A stretch of 53,459 nt of DNA from an uncultured Rickettsiales bacterium (GTDB lineage Bacteria; Pseudomonadota; Alphaproteobacteria; Rickettsiales; UBA1997), in NCBI GenBank assembly GCA_905478165.1, contig CAJQHK010000008.1:1-53459 (forward strand). The letters are read 5' to 3'. A program made the position numbers and the translations under genes. The notes below the pieces were generated by a model that saw nothing but the letters and a program-made list of their open reading frames with translations, was not told the origin of the DNA and made no database searches. Positions 30,910-41,502 of this stretch are shown in pieces (the first letter of the stretch is position 1; every line of letters starts with the position of its first letter).

Positions 30910-32397
30910 TTAATCGCTCCAGCCAACTTTATTTAAAAAATCATCGTAACCACCATCAAAAACCGAAACCTTATTATGGTCAAAAATGATCAATTTATTA
31001 GCCACTTCGCGTAAAAAATACTCATCATGAGTAACCATTAAAACAGCTCCTTCAAAATTTTTAATCGCATCCAATAATGACTCACAAGAATCCATATCTA
31101 AATGATTAGTGGGCTCATCAAGCATTAGTAAATTGGCAGGTTTTAAAAGAATTTTACCAAGCATCACTCGACTCTTCTCGCCACCAGATAGGACTCCAAT
31201 CTTTTTATTTGACAATGTTCCGGTAAACATCATGTTACCACATACCCGACGAACATTTGTTTGATTCATATCTGGTACATATTGCTGCATTTCCTCATAG
31301 ATGCTATTTTTAGTATCAAGACGGTCAATATTCATCTGCCCAAAATAACCAATTTCAGTTTTGCTGTGATTTTTAGTGTCACCGCTTATGGCCTTTAAAT
31401 TGTTGGTAATTAACTTTAATAAGGTTGATTTACCTTTACCATTTTTACCAATGATGCAGATTTTATCTTCTAGGGCTAATTTAAAGGTTAGTTTGTTAAT
31501 CAAAATATCATCCTTATCATAACCAAAAGTTAGATCTTTAGTTTCGACCAGATTTCCTTTAATATTACTTTCTAAATAATTAAATTTAAATTCTAAGGAA
31601 GAAATGTCGGATAATTTATCTTTAGAGCCTTGTTTTTCAAGCATTTTAATTTTTGATTGCGCCCTACTAGCCATACTAGCTTTTGCACCGAAACGATTAA
31701 TCCATTCTTGAGTTTTTCGCCTCTGCTTATCTTCATTGACTCTAGTTTTTTCATAAACTTCTTCTTCTAGAAGAATTTTTTCCATTACATTACGAGTGTT
31801 GCCAGGAGTTTTCTTAAAGGTGCCACGATGAATATTTAAAGTTTGATTAATGACCTCATCCATAAAACCCCTATCATGAGTAACTAAAACCAACTCTCCA
31901 CCCCAATCTTGTAGAAATTTTTTGAGCCACCTAACTGAATGAATATCGAGATAATTTGTTGGTTCATCTAATAGCAGCATGTTTGGCTCAGTTAAGAGTA
32001 GCTTTGCTAAATTAATTTTTACCTGATAACCGCCAGAAAAATCTTTTGGATCTTTTAACATGTCGTCTTGAGCAAACCCAAGGCCCATTAAAATTTCTTC
32101 ACCTTTCCAACCTTCATACTCTCTATCTTCAGGTAAAACACTACAAACTTCGTCAATTACTGAGTTGTGGGTAAAGTGAATATGCTGCTCTAAATGGCCT
32201 ATGTGATAACCATTGGGAATTAGAACTTCGCCATCATCAGGTTCTAATTTACTTAAAATTAACTTCAAGAAGGTACTTTTACCACTGCCATTACGACCAA
32301 TAAAGCCAACCTTATCCCTCCTGTTAAAGACTACATTTATATCTTCAAAAATATCTTGACCTGCAAAAGATATTGATAAATTTCTAACTTTAATCAT
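30910..32397 (-). CDS. ABC-F family ATP-binding protein
   Basis: Two ABC ATPase cassettes in one soluble protein (GRNGSGKST / GKNGKGKST, LLLDEPTNYLD / LMLDEPTNHLD). Confidence 0.93.
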   Translation of the reverse strand: MIKVRNLSISFAGQDIFEDINVVFNRRDKVGFIGRNGSGKSTFLKLILSKLEPDDGEVLIPNGYHIGHLEQHIHFTHNSVIDEVCSVLPEDREYEGWKGEEILMGLGFAQDDMLKDPKDFSGGYQVKINLAKLLLTEPNMLLLDEPTNYLDIHSVRWLKKFLQDWGGELVLVTHDRGFMDEVINQTLNIHRGTFKKTPGNTRNVMEKILLEEEVYEKTRVNEDKQRRKTQEWINRFGAKASMASRAQSKIKMLEKQGSKDKLSDISSLEFKFNYLESNIKGNLVETKDLTFGYDKDDILINKLTFKLALEDKICIIGKNGKGKSTLLKLITNNLKAISGDTKNHSKTEIGYFGQMNIDRLDTKNSIYEEMQQYVPDMNQTNVRRVCGNMMFTGTLSNKKIGVLSGGEKSRVMLGKILLKPANLLMLDEPTNHLDMDSCESLLDAIKNFEGAVLMVTHDEYFLREVANKLIIFDHNKVSVFDGGYDDFLNKVGWSD

Positions 32398-32659
32398 CTA
32401 ATATAATATTTATTAATTTAAAAAAACTTTCCAAAGACCAAAAACAATATGCTAACAAAATGAAATCTCAACTGTTTAGTTTTTTTTATATTCATTATCA
32501 AGGTATTTTTGAGGTATAATACTAAAATATACCTTTAAAACAAACCGAGTTAGAACAATCTTTTTCTTTATCTTTGTTACTTCTTGAATCATCAAAAAGT
32601 CCGTTACCACACTAAGTCAGTTTAGAGTATTTTTGTTTCAAAACATTCTCTTTAATCAT

Positions 32660-33194
32660 CATGAACACTTAAAATGTCAGCCATACAATGATAAGCTTTA
32701 CCCCTACCCTTTCATTAATCCAAGGGAATGTCATAATGTTTTTTAGCAAAAATCTCTCTGTTCCAAATACGAAATATCAGACTTTTCTTTTTTCATTCTT
32801 TCCTTTGCTAGAATATCTATCTTCATCCATGAACGAATAAATCTTTGGCTAGATTCCTGATCCGTAGAATCATCTAATAACGCAGAAATTCCGCCACAAT
32901 ATCCATGCCCCAATATTATAACATACTCAACAACCCCACTAGTACCGTGAGGAGTTGACATTTCTTTTACCCTATATGCGGAACAAGGCCTACAATATTA
33001 CGGTGTCTAAATAACTCCCCCATACTTGCATTTATAAGTATGGCAGGATCAACAAGAGAGTCGCTACAAGATATTATCATTATCTTTGGAGATTGTCCAT
33101 TTTCAACCTTCTTATTGCAATGTGAGTATTTGACGCACTCTGTATGGAGAAAATTTTTAACTCCACCTACTAACCTTGAAATAACCTTACTCAT
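32660..33194 (-). pseudogene. Beta-carbonic anhydrase pseudogene with multiple frameshifts
   Basis: Frame pieces: GQSPKIMIISCSDSLVDPAILINASMGELFRHRNIVGLVP; PYRVKEMSTPHGTSGVVEYVIILGHGYCGGISALL; then in other frames TFPWINERV and LYGWHF. Confidence 0.88.
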
Positions 33195-33337
33195 ATTTAA
33201 CTCTTCATTAGTTAAGTAAAATTCACCAAATTTTTGTTAATTCCTACCTTCTTATCCTAAAAATTATCAATTTACTGCATAAAAGTTAATAAATTCTAGA
33301 TTCTTTAAGATTTTTTCTGTCTATGCAAAAGTTAGCG

Positions 33338-34666
33338 TTATTTATTACCTCTAGAAAATGATGGTGATTTCGTACGCTTTTTTCCACTTTCTGAGATGAA
33401 ATTACGTTTTTTTCTTTTATTATCAGAATAGGAGTTTTGAGAATTTTTGGTATCCTGTCTTGAGCTCAATTTATTGCGCCCGGTTCTAACCCTATCATCA
33501 GAAAGCTCTTTTGACTCTTCACTGGCCTTAACGCCATGAAATGGATGAGTCTCGTCTATTGGTATTTTAAATTTAATAATCTTTTCAATTTCCTTTAAAA
33601 GACTAAGCTCAGAACTATCACAAAAAGAAATGGCGATCCCTTCCCTTCCCGCTCTAGCAGTACGGCCAATGCGATGGACATAGCTTTCTGGGTCAGCAGG
33701 GATGTCGTAATTAATAACATGGGTAATTGCAGGAATGTCAATTCCTCTTGCAGCAATGTCAGTTGCCACCAAGACCCTGATGTCGCCTTGACGAAATCCG
33801 CTTAAAGCCCTCTCCCTAGCTCCTTGCGATTTATTGCCATGTATTGCAGCCACTGCAATTGACTCTTTTTCTACATGCTCAACAATACGGTTAGCTCTGT
33901 GTTTTGTGCGCGAAAAGACTAATACGCTTTTTACCTCCTCTTTATTTAAAATGGATTTTAATAGAAGTTTTTTATTGGATTGTGCTACTAAATTAATTTT
34001 TTGGTCAATTTTTTCTACAGTAGTTGCTTGCGGAGTTACTTCAACTCTCGCTGGATTATTTAAAATAGTTTGTGCTAAAGACGAGATATCCTTAGGCATA
34101 GTTGCTGAAAACAAAAGGGTCTGCCTAGTTTTTGGTAGCTTGGAGATGATTTTTTTAACGTCATTGATAAAACCCATATCTAACATCCTATCAGCCTCGT
34201 CAAGTACTAATATTTCCAATTGGTTAAATAAAATATGTTTCTGACTCACTAAATCAAGCAATCTTCCTGGAGTAGCTACCAAAATATCAAAACCTTTCTT
34301 CATAGCCTTGATATGATTATTAACGCTAACACCACCAAATACTACTTGATGAGTTAAGTCAAGATCGCGCCCATAAAGTTCGATATTATCAGCAATCTGC
34401 GATGCCAACTCCCTAGTTGGAGTAAGAATTAAAGTTCTAATATGGTTAGGCCTAACCTTGTGGTTACTTTTGATTAAATTATCTAAGATTGGCAAAGCAA
34501 AGGCAGCTGTTTTACCGGTACCAGTTTGAGCTATCCCTAAAAGATCTTTACCTTTTAGTAAATGCGGGATTGCCATCTTTTGTATTGGCGTTGGATTGAC
34601 ATATCCTTTTTTATCTAAAGCATCCAGGATTTTAATACTTAAATTTAGTGTTTTAAAGTCTGACAT
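33338..34666 (-). CDS. DEAD-box RNA helicase (RhlE-like)
   Basis: AQTGTGKTAAF, TPTRELA, LDEADRMLD, SATM, HRIGRTARAGREG. ORF open to 34741; start MSDFKTLNLS at 34666 preferred. Confidence 0.94.
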   Translation of the reverse strand: MSDFKTLNLSIKILDALDKKGYVNPTPIQKMAIPHLLKGKDLLGIAQTGTGKTAAFALPILDNLIKSNHKVRPNHIRTLILTPTRELASQIADNIELYGRDLDLTHQVVFGGVSVNNHIKAMKKGFDILVATPGRLLDLVSQKHILFNQLEILVLDEADRMLDMGFINDVKKIISKLPKTRQTLLFSATMPKDISSLAQTILNNPARVEVTPQATTVEKIDQKINLVAQSNKKLLLKSILNKEEVKSVLVFSRTKHRANRIVEHVEKESIAVAAIHGNKSQGARERALSGFRQGDIRVLVATDIAARGIDIPAITHVINYDIPADPESYVHRIGRTARAGREGIAISFCDSSELSLLKEIEKIIKFKIPIDETHPFHGVKASEESKELSDDRVRTGRNKLSSRQDTKNSQNSYSDNKRKKRNFISESGKKRTKSPSFSRGNK

Positions 34667-34813
34667 AATTTTTTTAACATCTTGTTGCTGATTTGTCACG
34701 CTACAAGATGTTATTATCCTACAGCACTCACTAATTATCAATCAATATATTTATATTGAGATTGTTTTTTTAAAGTTTATAAATAATAGATTGTTATTAG
34801 ATAAAATAATTTT

Positions 34814-35629
34814 ATGAAAAAACTTAATCTACATTTAATTTCAGACTCAACTGGAGAAACTTTAGGATCAGTCTCTCGAGCGGTAATTTCTCAATTTGAT
34901 AATGTTGAGGTTGAGGAGTTTATTTGGCCACTAACCCGTGACATTAATCAGATAGAAAGAATAAAGGAGTCCATAACAAATAGTCCCGGAATTGTCCTTT
35001 ACACCATATTAAAAGATGAACTAACAAAAACTCTCAGACGTCACTGTGACGACTTAAACTTGCCATGTATTTCTGCCTTATCTATGATTATTTCGCAATT
35101 TTCAAGATATCTAAAAATGGACGTAAGTGGATCAATTGGCAGACAATATACTTTGGATGAAGAATATTTTTCTAAAGTTGAGGCGATAAATTACACCATA
35201 GAGCATGATGATGGAAAAAAGATAAGAGACTTAGATTCTGCAGATATAATTATTATTGGTGTTTCCAGGACCTCCAAATCTCCGACTTCAATTTTTTTAT
35301 CTTGTCGAGGCTATAAAACGACAAACATACCCTTTGTTGATTTAGAATCATTTCCAAAAGAAATTTATGAAGTAAAAAAGCCATTAATTGTCGGATTAAT
35401 GATAGATCCTGAAAAATTATTACAAGTTAGAAAGGCGAGAATTAGCTCAATGGGAGATACTAATATCGAAACGAACTACATTAAAATTGAAAAAATTAAA
35501 AACGAAGTTGCTAAGTCACGAATTCTATTCTCCAAATTAAAATGCCCAATAATCGACGTCACAAGAAGATCTGTTGAAGAGACGTCGGCAAAAATAATGC
35601 AGCTTTATGTCTCAAGAACGGAAAAGTAA
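34814..35629 (+). CDS. Pyruvate, phosphate dikinase regulatory protein (kinase/pyrophosphorylase, PpsR/DUF299)
   Basis: LHLISDSTGETLGSVSRAVISQF; ADIIIIGVSRTSKSPTSIFLSCRGYKTTNIPFV. Confidence 0.94.
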   Translation: MKKLNLHLISDSTGETLGSVSRAVISQFDNVEVEEFIWPLTRDINQIERIKESITNSPGIVLYTILKDELTKTLRRHCDDLNLPCISALSMIISQFSRYLKMDVSGSIGRQYTLDEEYFSKVEAINYTIEHDDGKKIRDLDSADIIIIGVSRTSKSPTSIFLSCRGYKTTNIPFVDLESFPKEIYEVKKPLIVGLMIDPEKLLQVRKARISSMGDTNIETNYIKIEKIKNEVAKSRILFSKLKCPIIDVTRRSVEETSAKIMQLYVSRTEK

Positions 35630-36158
35630 AATTAGAACACACTTCTTTAATAAGCGGCTAAATTTTGATAGTGTCTTTGTAAAAAATGAATCTAATAAAA
35701 TATGCCAGAAAGCTATTGAATATCTTAAATCTAAAAAATATGCTAAAAATATAGCTGTGTATTTTTCCATAAATAACGAATTAAAACTTGATTTACTTCA
35801 GGAATTTTTGGAGCAAAATAATTACCAAATATTCTTGCCAAAAATTACCATTAAAAACCTAGAATTTGGCACATTAAGTAAAGAAAATTTAATAAATAAC
35901 CCCAAGATACAGAAAATTATTGAACCTAAAAATATTACAGATGAGATCATGGACATTGTATTTTGTCCCTTAGTGTCATTTGATAAAAATAACAATAGAA
36001 TTGGTATGGGTGGTGGCTTGTACGATTGTTTGATAGAAAAATATCGTAAAAATAATTACAAAACAAAATTTATTGGTATCGCTTATGAAGAGCAGTTTTT
36101 TGACTCTTTATTACCGATAGAAAAATTTGATCAGAAATTAGATTTAATAATATCATAA
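35607..36158 (+). CDS. 5-formyltetrahydrofolate cyclo-ligase family protein
   Basis: NNRIGMGGGLYDCLIEKY and VFCPLVSFD motifs. Confidence 0.9.
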   Translation: MSQERKSKIRTHFFNKRLNFDSVFVKNESNKICQKAIEYLKSKKYAKNIAVYFSINNELKLDLLQEFLEQNNYQIFLPKITIKNLEFGTLSKENLINNPKIQKIIEPKNITDEIMDIVFCPLVSFDKNNNRIGMGGGLYDCLIEKYRKNNYKTKFIGIAYEEQFFDSLLPIEKFDQKLDLIIS

Positions 36159-36180
36159 AAAACGATATTATGATATTATT
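36146..36180. terminator. Palindromic candidate bidirectional terminator overlapping both convergent stop codons
   Basis: AATAATATCATAA (36146-36158) / TTATGATATTATT (36168-36180), perfect 13-bp arms, 9-nt loop, between converging FTHF ligase and sdhE. Confidence 0.6.
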
Positions 36181-36425
36181 TTATGAAAATTTCTAATAGA
36201 TAAAGCTATTTTTTGATATTTTTCAGGAACAGTATCTTTACCCAAAAGCCAATTATAAAGCTCTAGATCATCCTCTTCTAAAAAAGATTCGTAAATTAAT
36301 AATTCTGTCTCAGAAAGTTTTTCGAGCTCACTTTTGGCAAATTCTCCGATAAGTATGTCATTTTCTTTACAGCCTCGGTGAATTGACTTATATATATTCC
36401 TCTTAAGTATTAAATTTCTATTCAC
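36168..36425 (-). CDS. sdhE: FAD assembly factor SdhE
   Basis: 85 aa; RGCKENDILIGEFAK and YESFLEEDDLELYNWLLG. Confidence 0.9.
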   Translation of the reverse strand: MNRNLILKRNIYKSIHRGCKENDILIGEFAKSELEKLSETELLIYESFLEEDDLELYNWLLGKDTVPEKYQKIALSIRNFHKIIS

Positions 36426-36443
36426 AATTTTTAAGATTTAAAA

Positions 36444-36887
36444 TTAATACATATAGGCTTTTTTAAACACTACTACAAATATAATTGCTATCATTATGAT
36501 AGTTGGAACCTCGTTAATAATACGATAAAATTTTTCACTATGTTTGTTTTCCCCCTTCTCAAACTTCTTCTGACAGCAACCTAAGTAGAGGTGAAATAAT
36601 AATAATAATACCACTAAAGTCATCTTAGTGTGAAGCCAAACGCTAGAAGAAGTTAGGTAAACCAACCAGATTCCAAAGAAAAAACTTAAAAACCCAGCAA
36701 TATTAATAATGTATTTATATAATTTATGACCCATAATAGTTAAAATCTTACTAGCATCGGAGTCAAACTTAACTTGAGTATGGTAAACAAAAATACGAGG
36801 AAGGTATAATAGTCCAGCCATCCAAGATATAATGGATATGATATGCAAAGCCTTAACTACGTAATAAGTATTTTCACCAAAAAACAT
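36444..36887 (-). CDS. hemJ: Protoporphyrinogen oxidase HemJ (UPF0093)
   Basis: VVKALHIISIISWMAGLLYLPRIFVYH; RIINEVPTIIMIAIIFVVVFK. Confidence 0.92.
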   Translation of the reverse strand: MFFGENTYYVVKALHIISIISWMAGLLYLPRIFVYHTQVKFDSDASKILTIMGHKLYKYIINIAGFLSFFFGIWLVYLTSSSVWLHTKMTLVVLLLLFHLYLGCCQKKFEKGENKHSEKFYRIINEVPTIIMIAIIFVVVFKKAYMY

Positions 36888-37002
36888 AAGACTTGATTAT
36901 TATTGGGGTTAAATATATTGTGATACTAGAACTCTCCTTAAAAACTGATTCGTATAAAGCCATCTAGCTACAATAAAGGAATTCTCTAACAATGAAAAAA
37001 TT

Positions 37003-37935
37003 ATGAAAATTTTATCTGGAAATAGCAATAAATTTTTAGCTGAAAAAATTTCTGAAAATTTAAAACTATCTCTTTTGAAAGCCAATATTACAAGGTTTGC
37101 TGACAATGAAGTGTATGTTGAAATAAAGGAAAATGTCCGCGGAGAGGATATCTTTATTATTCAATCAACCTCTTGCCCTGCTAATGACAATATTATGGAG
37201 CTTTTAATAACTATTGACGCCCTAAAAAGAGCTTCTGCCAAAAGAATAACAGCTGTCATTCCCTATTTTGGCTATGCAAGACAAGATAGAAAATCACTAC
37301 CAAGAACCCCAATATCAGCAAAGTTAGTCGCAGACATAATAACCAAAGCAGGTGCTGATAGGGTTTTAACCATAGATTTACATGCTACACAAATTCAAGG
37401 TTTTTTTGATATACCAGTTGATAACCTCTTCGCCGCACCCTTATTTGCAGCAGATATAAAGAAAGAATTTAAAGATAGAGATCCTTTAATCATATCTCCT
37501 GATGTTGGTGGCTTAGTTAGAGCAAGGGCAATTGCTAAAAAAATTGATGCTGAACTCGGTATAATTGACAAAAGAAGACCTAAGGCTGGAATAAGTCAGG
37601 TTATGAATATAATTGGTGAGGTGGAAGGTAAGGATTGCATTATAATTGACGACATAGTAGATTCTGGAGGAACATTATGTAATGCTGGAGAAGCTCTGAT
37701 CAAAGCTGGTGCCAACTCAGTTTCTGCCTACATTACTCACGGCATTTTATCAGGTGAGGCAATAGAAAAAATTAAAAACTCTAAATTTGAAACCTTAGTG
37801 ATTACCGACTCTATTGATCAACATAAAAATATTAATTTAACTAATAAAATAAAAATCCTCTCAATTGCAAATTTATTTGCCACTGCAATTAACAATACAG
37901 CCTTTGAAAAATCAGTATCAACTCTATTTGACTAA
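37003..37935 (+). CDS. prs: Ribose-phosphate pyrophosphokinase
   Basis: [47 protein letters not shown]. Confidence 0.96.
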   Translation: MKILSGNSNKFLAEKISENLKLSLLKANITRFADNEVYVEIKENVRGEDIFIIQSTSCPANDNIMELLITIDALKRASAKRITAVIPYFGYARQDRKSLPRTPISAKLVADIITKAGADRVLTIDLHATQIQGFFDIPVDNLFAAPLFAADIKKEFKDRDPLIISPDVGGLVRARAIAKKIDAELGIIDKRRPKAGISQVMNIIGEVEGKDCIIIDDIVDSGGTLCNAGEALIKAGANSVSAYITHGILSGEAIEKIKNSKFETLVITDSIDQHKNINLTNKIKILSIANLFATAINNTAFEKSVSTLFD

Positions 37936-37942
37936 AAAAACT

Positions 37943-39079
37943 ATGTTAGAAGCGATTAAAGACCTACTATTCCCCATTAAAATTAATTACATATGCGATA
38001 ACAGCTCCCTACTTCAATTGTGTAAAGAGGCAGAAAAACATAAAATCTGTGCTATTGATACAGAATTTATGCGTAACAGAACTTACTATCCAATTTTGTG
38101 CTTAATACAAATTAATGTTAATGATATTTTGTATATTATTGATCCAATTTCTTACAAATTGAATCTAAATCCACTATACAATATTATATCAAATAAAAAT
38201 ATTAAAAAAGTAATTCATTCCGCCAGGCATGATTTAGAAGTTTTGTATTTCAATAAGGATAAAAACAACTATAATAACATAATTGACACTCAAATTATGG
38301 CAAATTTTTCTGATCTTAATCATAATATTGGCTATAAACTACTAACAAAAAAGCTTTGCTCTAGAAAATTATGTGATGAATCTCAGAGAAGTAATTGGAA
38401 AAAAAGACCTCTGACCGACAAGCAGATGAAATATGCCGCATTAGACGTAAAGTATCTAATAAAAATTTATCACAAACTAGAGAAAAAACTAAAAAATCAA
38501 AACAGACTATCTTGGTTTAACTGGGAAATGGAAGATTTTACTAAAAAATGCCAAAATCATGACAGCTCTAATCCAGATAATTTAATTAAAAGATTTTCTA
38601 CCAATAGAAAAAGCGATACTTACATGAGGGACATTAAGTTATTCGCTAAAATTAGAGATAACGCATCAAAAAGAGTAGATTTACCTCGAAATTTTGTTAT
38701 CCATGATGATTTAGTTGAAAAAATATTAAATGACAGACCTAAAACCATTGAAGATCTCAGTGAATACAAAGCTATAAATAAAAAAATATCAGATGATGAA
38801 AAGGAGCAAATAGTTGAAATCTTTAACTTACCAGAAATAGATGGCGATAATAAAAGCGAAGGAAAGATGGTAAAGCTGAATAAAAAACAATTAGAGATCT
38901 ATCGCAAAATAAAAGGGGTTTTAGAAAAAATTTCAAAAGAATCAGGTATAGACAAATCTTTTATCATTAGTGATAGAAATTTAAAAATGATTGCTGCTAA
39001 AAATTTAGAAATTTCAGATATATTGCAAAATTGGAGGTTAGATATATTTGGTAACAAAATAAAAAAATTAATACCTTAG
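37943..39079 (+). CDS. rnd: Ribonuclease D
   Basis: AIDTEFMRNRTYYPILCLIQ; QMKYAALDVKYLIKIY; C-terminal HRDC-like region. Start MLEAIKDL at 37943 chosen. Confidence 0.92.
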   Translation: MLEAIKDLLFPIKINYICDNSSLLQLCKEAEKHKICAIDTEFMRNRTYYPILCLIQINVNDILYIIDPISYKLNLNPLYNIISNKNIKKVIHSARHDLEVLYFNKDKNNYNNIIDTQIMANFSDLNHNIGYKLLTKKLCSRKLCDESQRSNWKKRPLTDKQMKYAALDVKYLIKIYHKLEKKLKNQNRLSWFNWEMEDFTKKCQNHDSSNPDNLIKRFSTNRKSDTYMRDIKLFAKIRDNASKRVDLPRNFVIHDDLVEKILNDRPKTIEDLSEYKAINKKISDDEKEQIVEIFNLPEIDGDNKSEGKMVKLNKKQLEIYRKIKGVLEKISKESGIDKSFIISDRNLKMIAAKNLEISDILQNWRLDIFGNKIKKLIP

Positions 39080-39270
39080 TTAAAAAAAGACTTTAGAAAT
39101 ACAAAGTCAGTAACCTTCGCACTCATATCCTTTTTTAATCTTAAAATAGCTTAATTAAAGGTTTAGTTATATAGTTTATTTTTATAATGAATATGACTCT
39201 TGCAAAATAAACTTATACTTATTATAAATTTATCTAACCGGTTTCTTAATTACTTTAAAATTTTAATAAC

Positions 39271-40086
39271 ATGACAAGAAAAACAAAAAAACTTACTTCA
39301 ATAGAGCAAATTAAGAAGGCAATTCTAACTAAAATATCAGCATTGTCACTATTTGTAATTATCATCTCCGCCGTTACTAGTGCGAGCCTCTTACAACTTA
39401 ATAGCTTTGGCTCTGTATCTGAAGTTAGTAAATCTGACATAGCGATCTGGATTGAAAATAACCCACAAGCTATAATTGATTCTGTACAAAATATGCAAAA
39501 AGCAGAGCAAAAAAAGAATCAAGAAAACAGAGATAGACTGGTAAAAGAAAAAATACCAGCCAAAATGGATGAATTAATTAATGACAAGTTAGATGGCTCC
39601 TTTACCAATGGCAGACCTACTATTAATATAATTGAATTTTTTGACTATAATTGCGGTTATTGTAAAAGAGTTGAAAATACCGTTAGCAAATTAAAGTCTG
39701 AAAAAAATATTAAAATTATTTACAAGGAATACCCGATATTAGGTAAGGATTCAGAAGATTTGTCCAAGGTTGGTATTGCGGTTAATATGATATCTCCTGA
39801 AAAATACCCTCTATTTCATCATAAGCTTATGAAATCTGATTTAAGAGATAGGGATGGTGCAATAAAAGTTGCTGGAGAAATTGGAATTAATGTCGCAAGC
39901 TTAAAATCAATTCTTAAAAAAAACAAAAAGAAGATTGAAGATAAGGTAGCTAAAAACAGGGCTCTAGCTAGGGAGCTTAGCATTACTGGTACTCCGGCAT
40001 TTATAATCGGCAACCAACTAATTCCTGGGGCAATTGGTTTAGAACAAATAAAATCCATAATCAAAGAAGAAAGAGAGGGGAAGTAA
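39271..40086 (+). CDS. DsbA-family thioredoxin-like protein
   Basis: N-terminal TM; EFFDYNCGYCKRVENTV (CxxC) and GTPAFIIGNQLIPGA. Confidence 0.9.
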   Translation: MTRKTKKLTSIEQIKKAILTKISALSLFVIIISAVTSASLLQLNSFGSVSEVSKSDIAIWIENNPQAIIDSVQNMQKAEQKKNQENRDRLVKEKIPAKMDELINDKLDGSFTNGRPTINIIEFFDYNCGYCKRVENTVSKLKSEKNIKIIYKEYPILGKDSEDLSKVGIAVNMISPEKYPLFHHKLMKSDLRDRDGAIKVAGEIGINVASLKSILKKNKKKIEDKVAKNRALARELSITGTPAFIIGNQLIPGAIGLEQIKSIIKEEREGK

Positions 40087-40091
40087 ATTAA

Positions 40092-41390
40092 ATGCAAAAT
40101 AATCAAGTCTCAATAGCAGAATTATCAGAAGATCAAAAAAAGGTAATTTATGCTATTGAAGATGGTTACAGCGTATTTGTTACTGGTAGCGCTGGAACCG
40201 GGAAATCTCACCTATTACGATATTTAAAAGAAAATTACCTCGACTCAGGACTACATATTACCGCAAGCACTGGGATCGCAGCAGTTAATGTTTCTGGACA
40301 AACCATACATTCTTGGGCTGGTATCGGTCTTGCTAATATTCCTATTGAAAATATCTTAGAAAATATACTATCAAAAAAATTTAGCTACTTAAGGCGCAGA
40401 ATAAGATCAACAATAATGCTAGCAATCGATGAGATATCAATGATCTCTTCAGAAGTGTTTGATATATTGGACAATGTTTTTAGGGTAGTTAGGGAGGATG
40501 AAAGAGCTTTTGGCGGAATTCAAATGGTATTGTTTGGAGATTTTTTTCAATTACCGCCAATATCTAAAAACCCTGATTCTGATAATAATTTTTGCTTTAA
40601 TTCCAGATCCTGGAAAACTCTAGATCCAAAAATATTTTTATTAAAAACAGTCTTTAGACAAAGAGATCCAGAGTTTGTTAGGATATTAAACAATATAAGG
40701 TTTGGAGAAATAGATGAAAAAGATATACAAATACTGTCGTCGAGAATAGAAGCTGTAGATAATGATAAAAATATTAAACCAACAATATTATCAACCCATA
40801 ATCGCCAAGTTGATGTTGTTAACGTAAAGGAGTTAGAAAAGATTGATTCGAAAGCTAAGTTTTTTCAAGCTAAATTTACTGGAGATACTAAAAAAAGAGA
40901 ATTTTTAAAAAAAAATTGTCTTGTAAATGAGAATCTAGAACTAAAAATTGGCGCACAAATCATGATGCTTAAAAATACTCATCAAAAGCACGGTATTATC
41001 AACGGCTCTTTAGGAATAGTTAAGGATTTTCACGTCAAGACAGGCTACCCAATAGTAAAATTTAATAATAATAAAATCATTACCATCACTCCAGAAATAT
41101 GGTCTTCTGAAAAATTTGATAAAAAAGAAAATAAAATAAAAATTGAAGCTTCAATTGAGCAAATACCCTTAATTTTATCTTGGGCCATTACTATACATAA
41201 GTCACAGGGTATGACTCTTGATAAAATAAAATGCAACTTAAGTAATGTCTTTAGTGAGGGTCAAATTTATGTGGCTCTCTCTAGGGTTAAGACAATAGGT
41301 GGCCTCTTTATTACCAACATTGATTTTAGTAAAATCAAAAGCAACAGTAAAATTACCCAATTTTACCGTAACATAGAAAATCAACAATAA
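40092..41390 (+). CDS. Pif1-like SF1B DNA helicase
   Basis: FVTGSAGTGKSHLLRYL, ASTGIAAVNVSGQTIHSWAGIG, LAIDEISMIS, LFGDFFQLPPI, AITIHKSQGMTLD, YVALSRVKT. Confidence 0.92.
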   Translation: MQNNQVSIAELSEDQKKVIYAIEDGYSVFVTGSAGTGKSHLLRYLKENYLDSGLHITASTGIAAVNVSGQTIHSWAGIGLANIPIENILENILSKKFSYLRRRIRSTIMLAIDEISMISSEVFDILDNVFRVVREDERAFGGIQMVLFGDFFQLPPISKNPDSDNNFCFNSRSWKTLDPKIFLLKTVFRQRDPEFVRILNNIRFGEIDEKDIQILSSRIEAVDNDKNIKPTILSTHNRQVDVVNVKELEKIDSKAKFFQAKFTGDTKKREFLKKNCLVNENLELKIGAQIMMLKNTHQKHGIINGSLGIVKDFHVKTGYPIVKFNNNKIITITPEIWSSEKFDKKENKIKIEASIEQIPLILSWAITIHKSQGMTLDKIKCNLSNVFSEGQIYVALSRVKTIGGLFITNIDFSKIKSNSKITQFYRNIENQQ

Positions 41391-41502
41391 TCTCCACTAG
41401 GAGACCTGACTTTTTTTTCTCACTTATCAATTACCACCTTAATGTAACGCTGTATAAGTCCATAGCAATTAGGCGATAAGTTTTATAATGTTGTTCCAAA
41501 TT

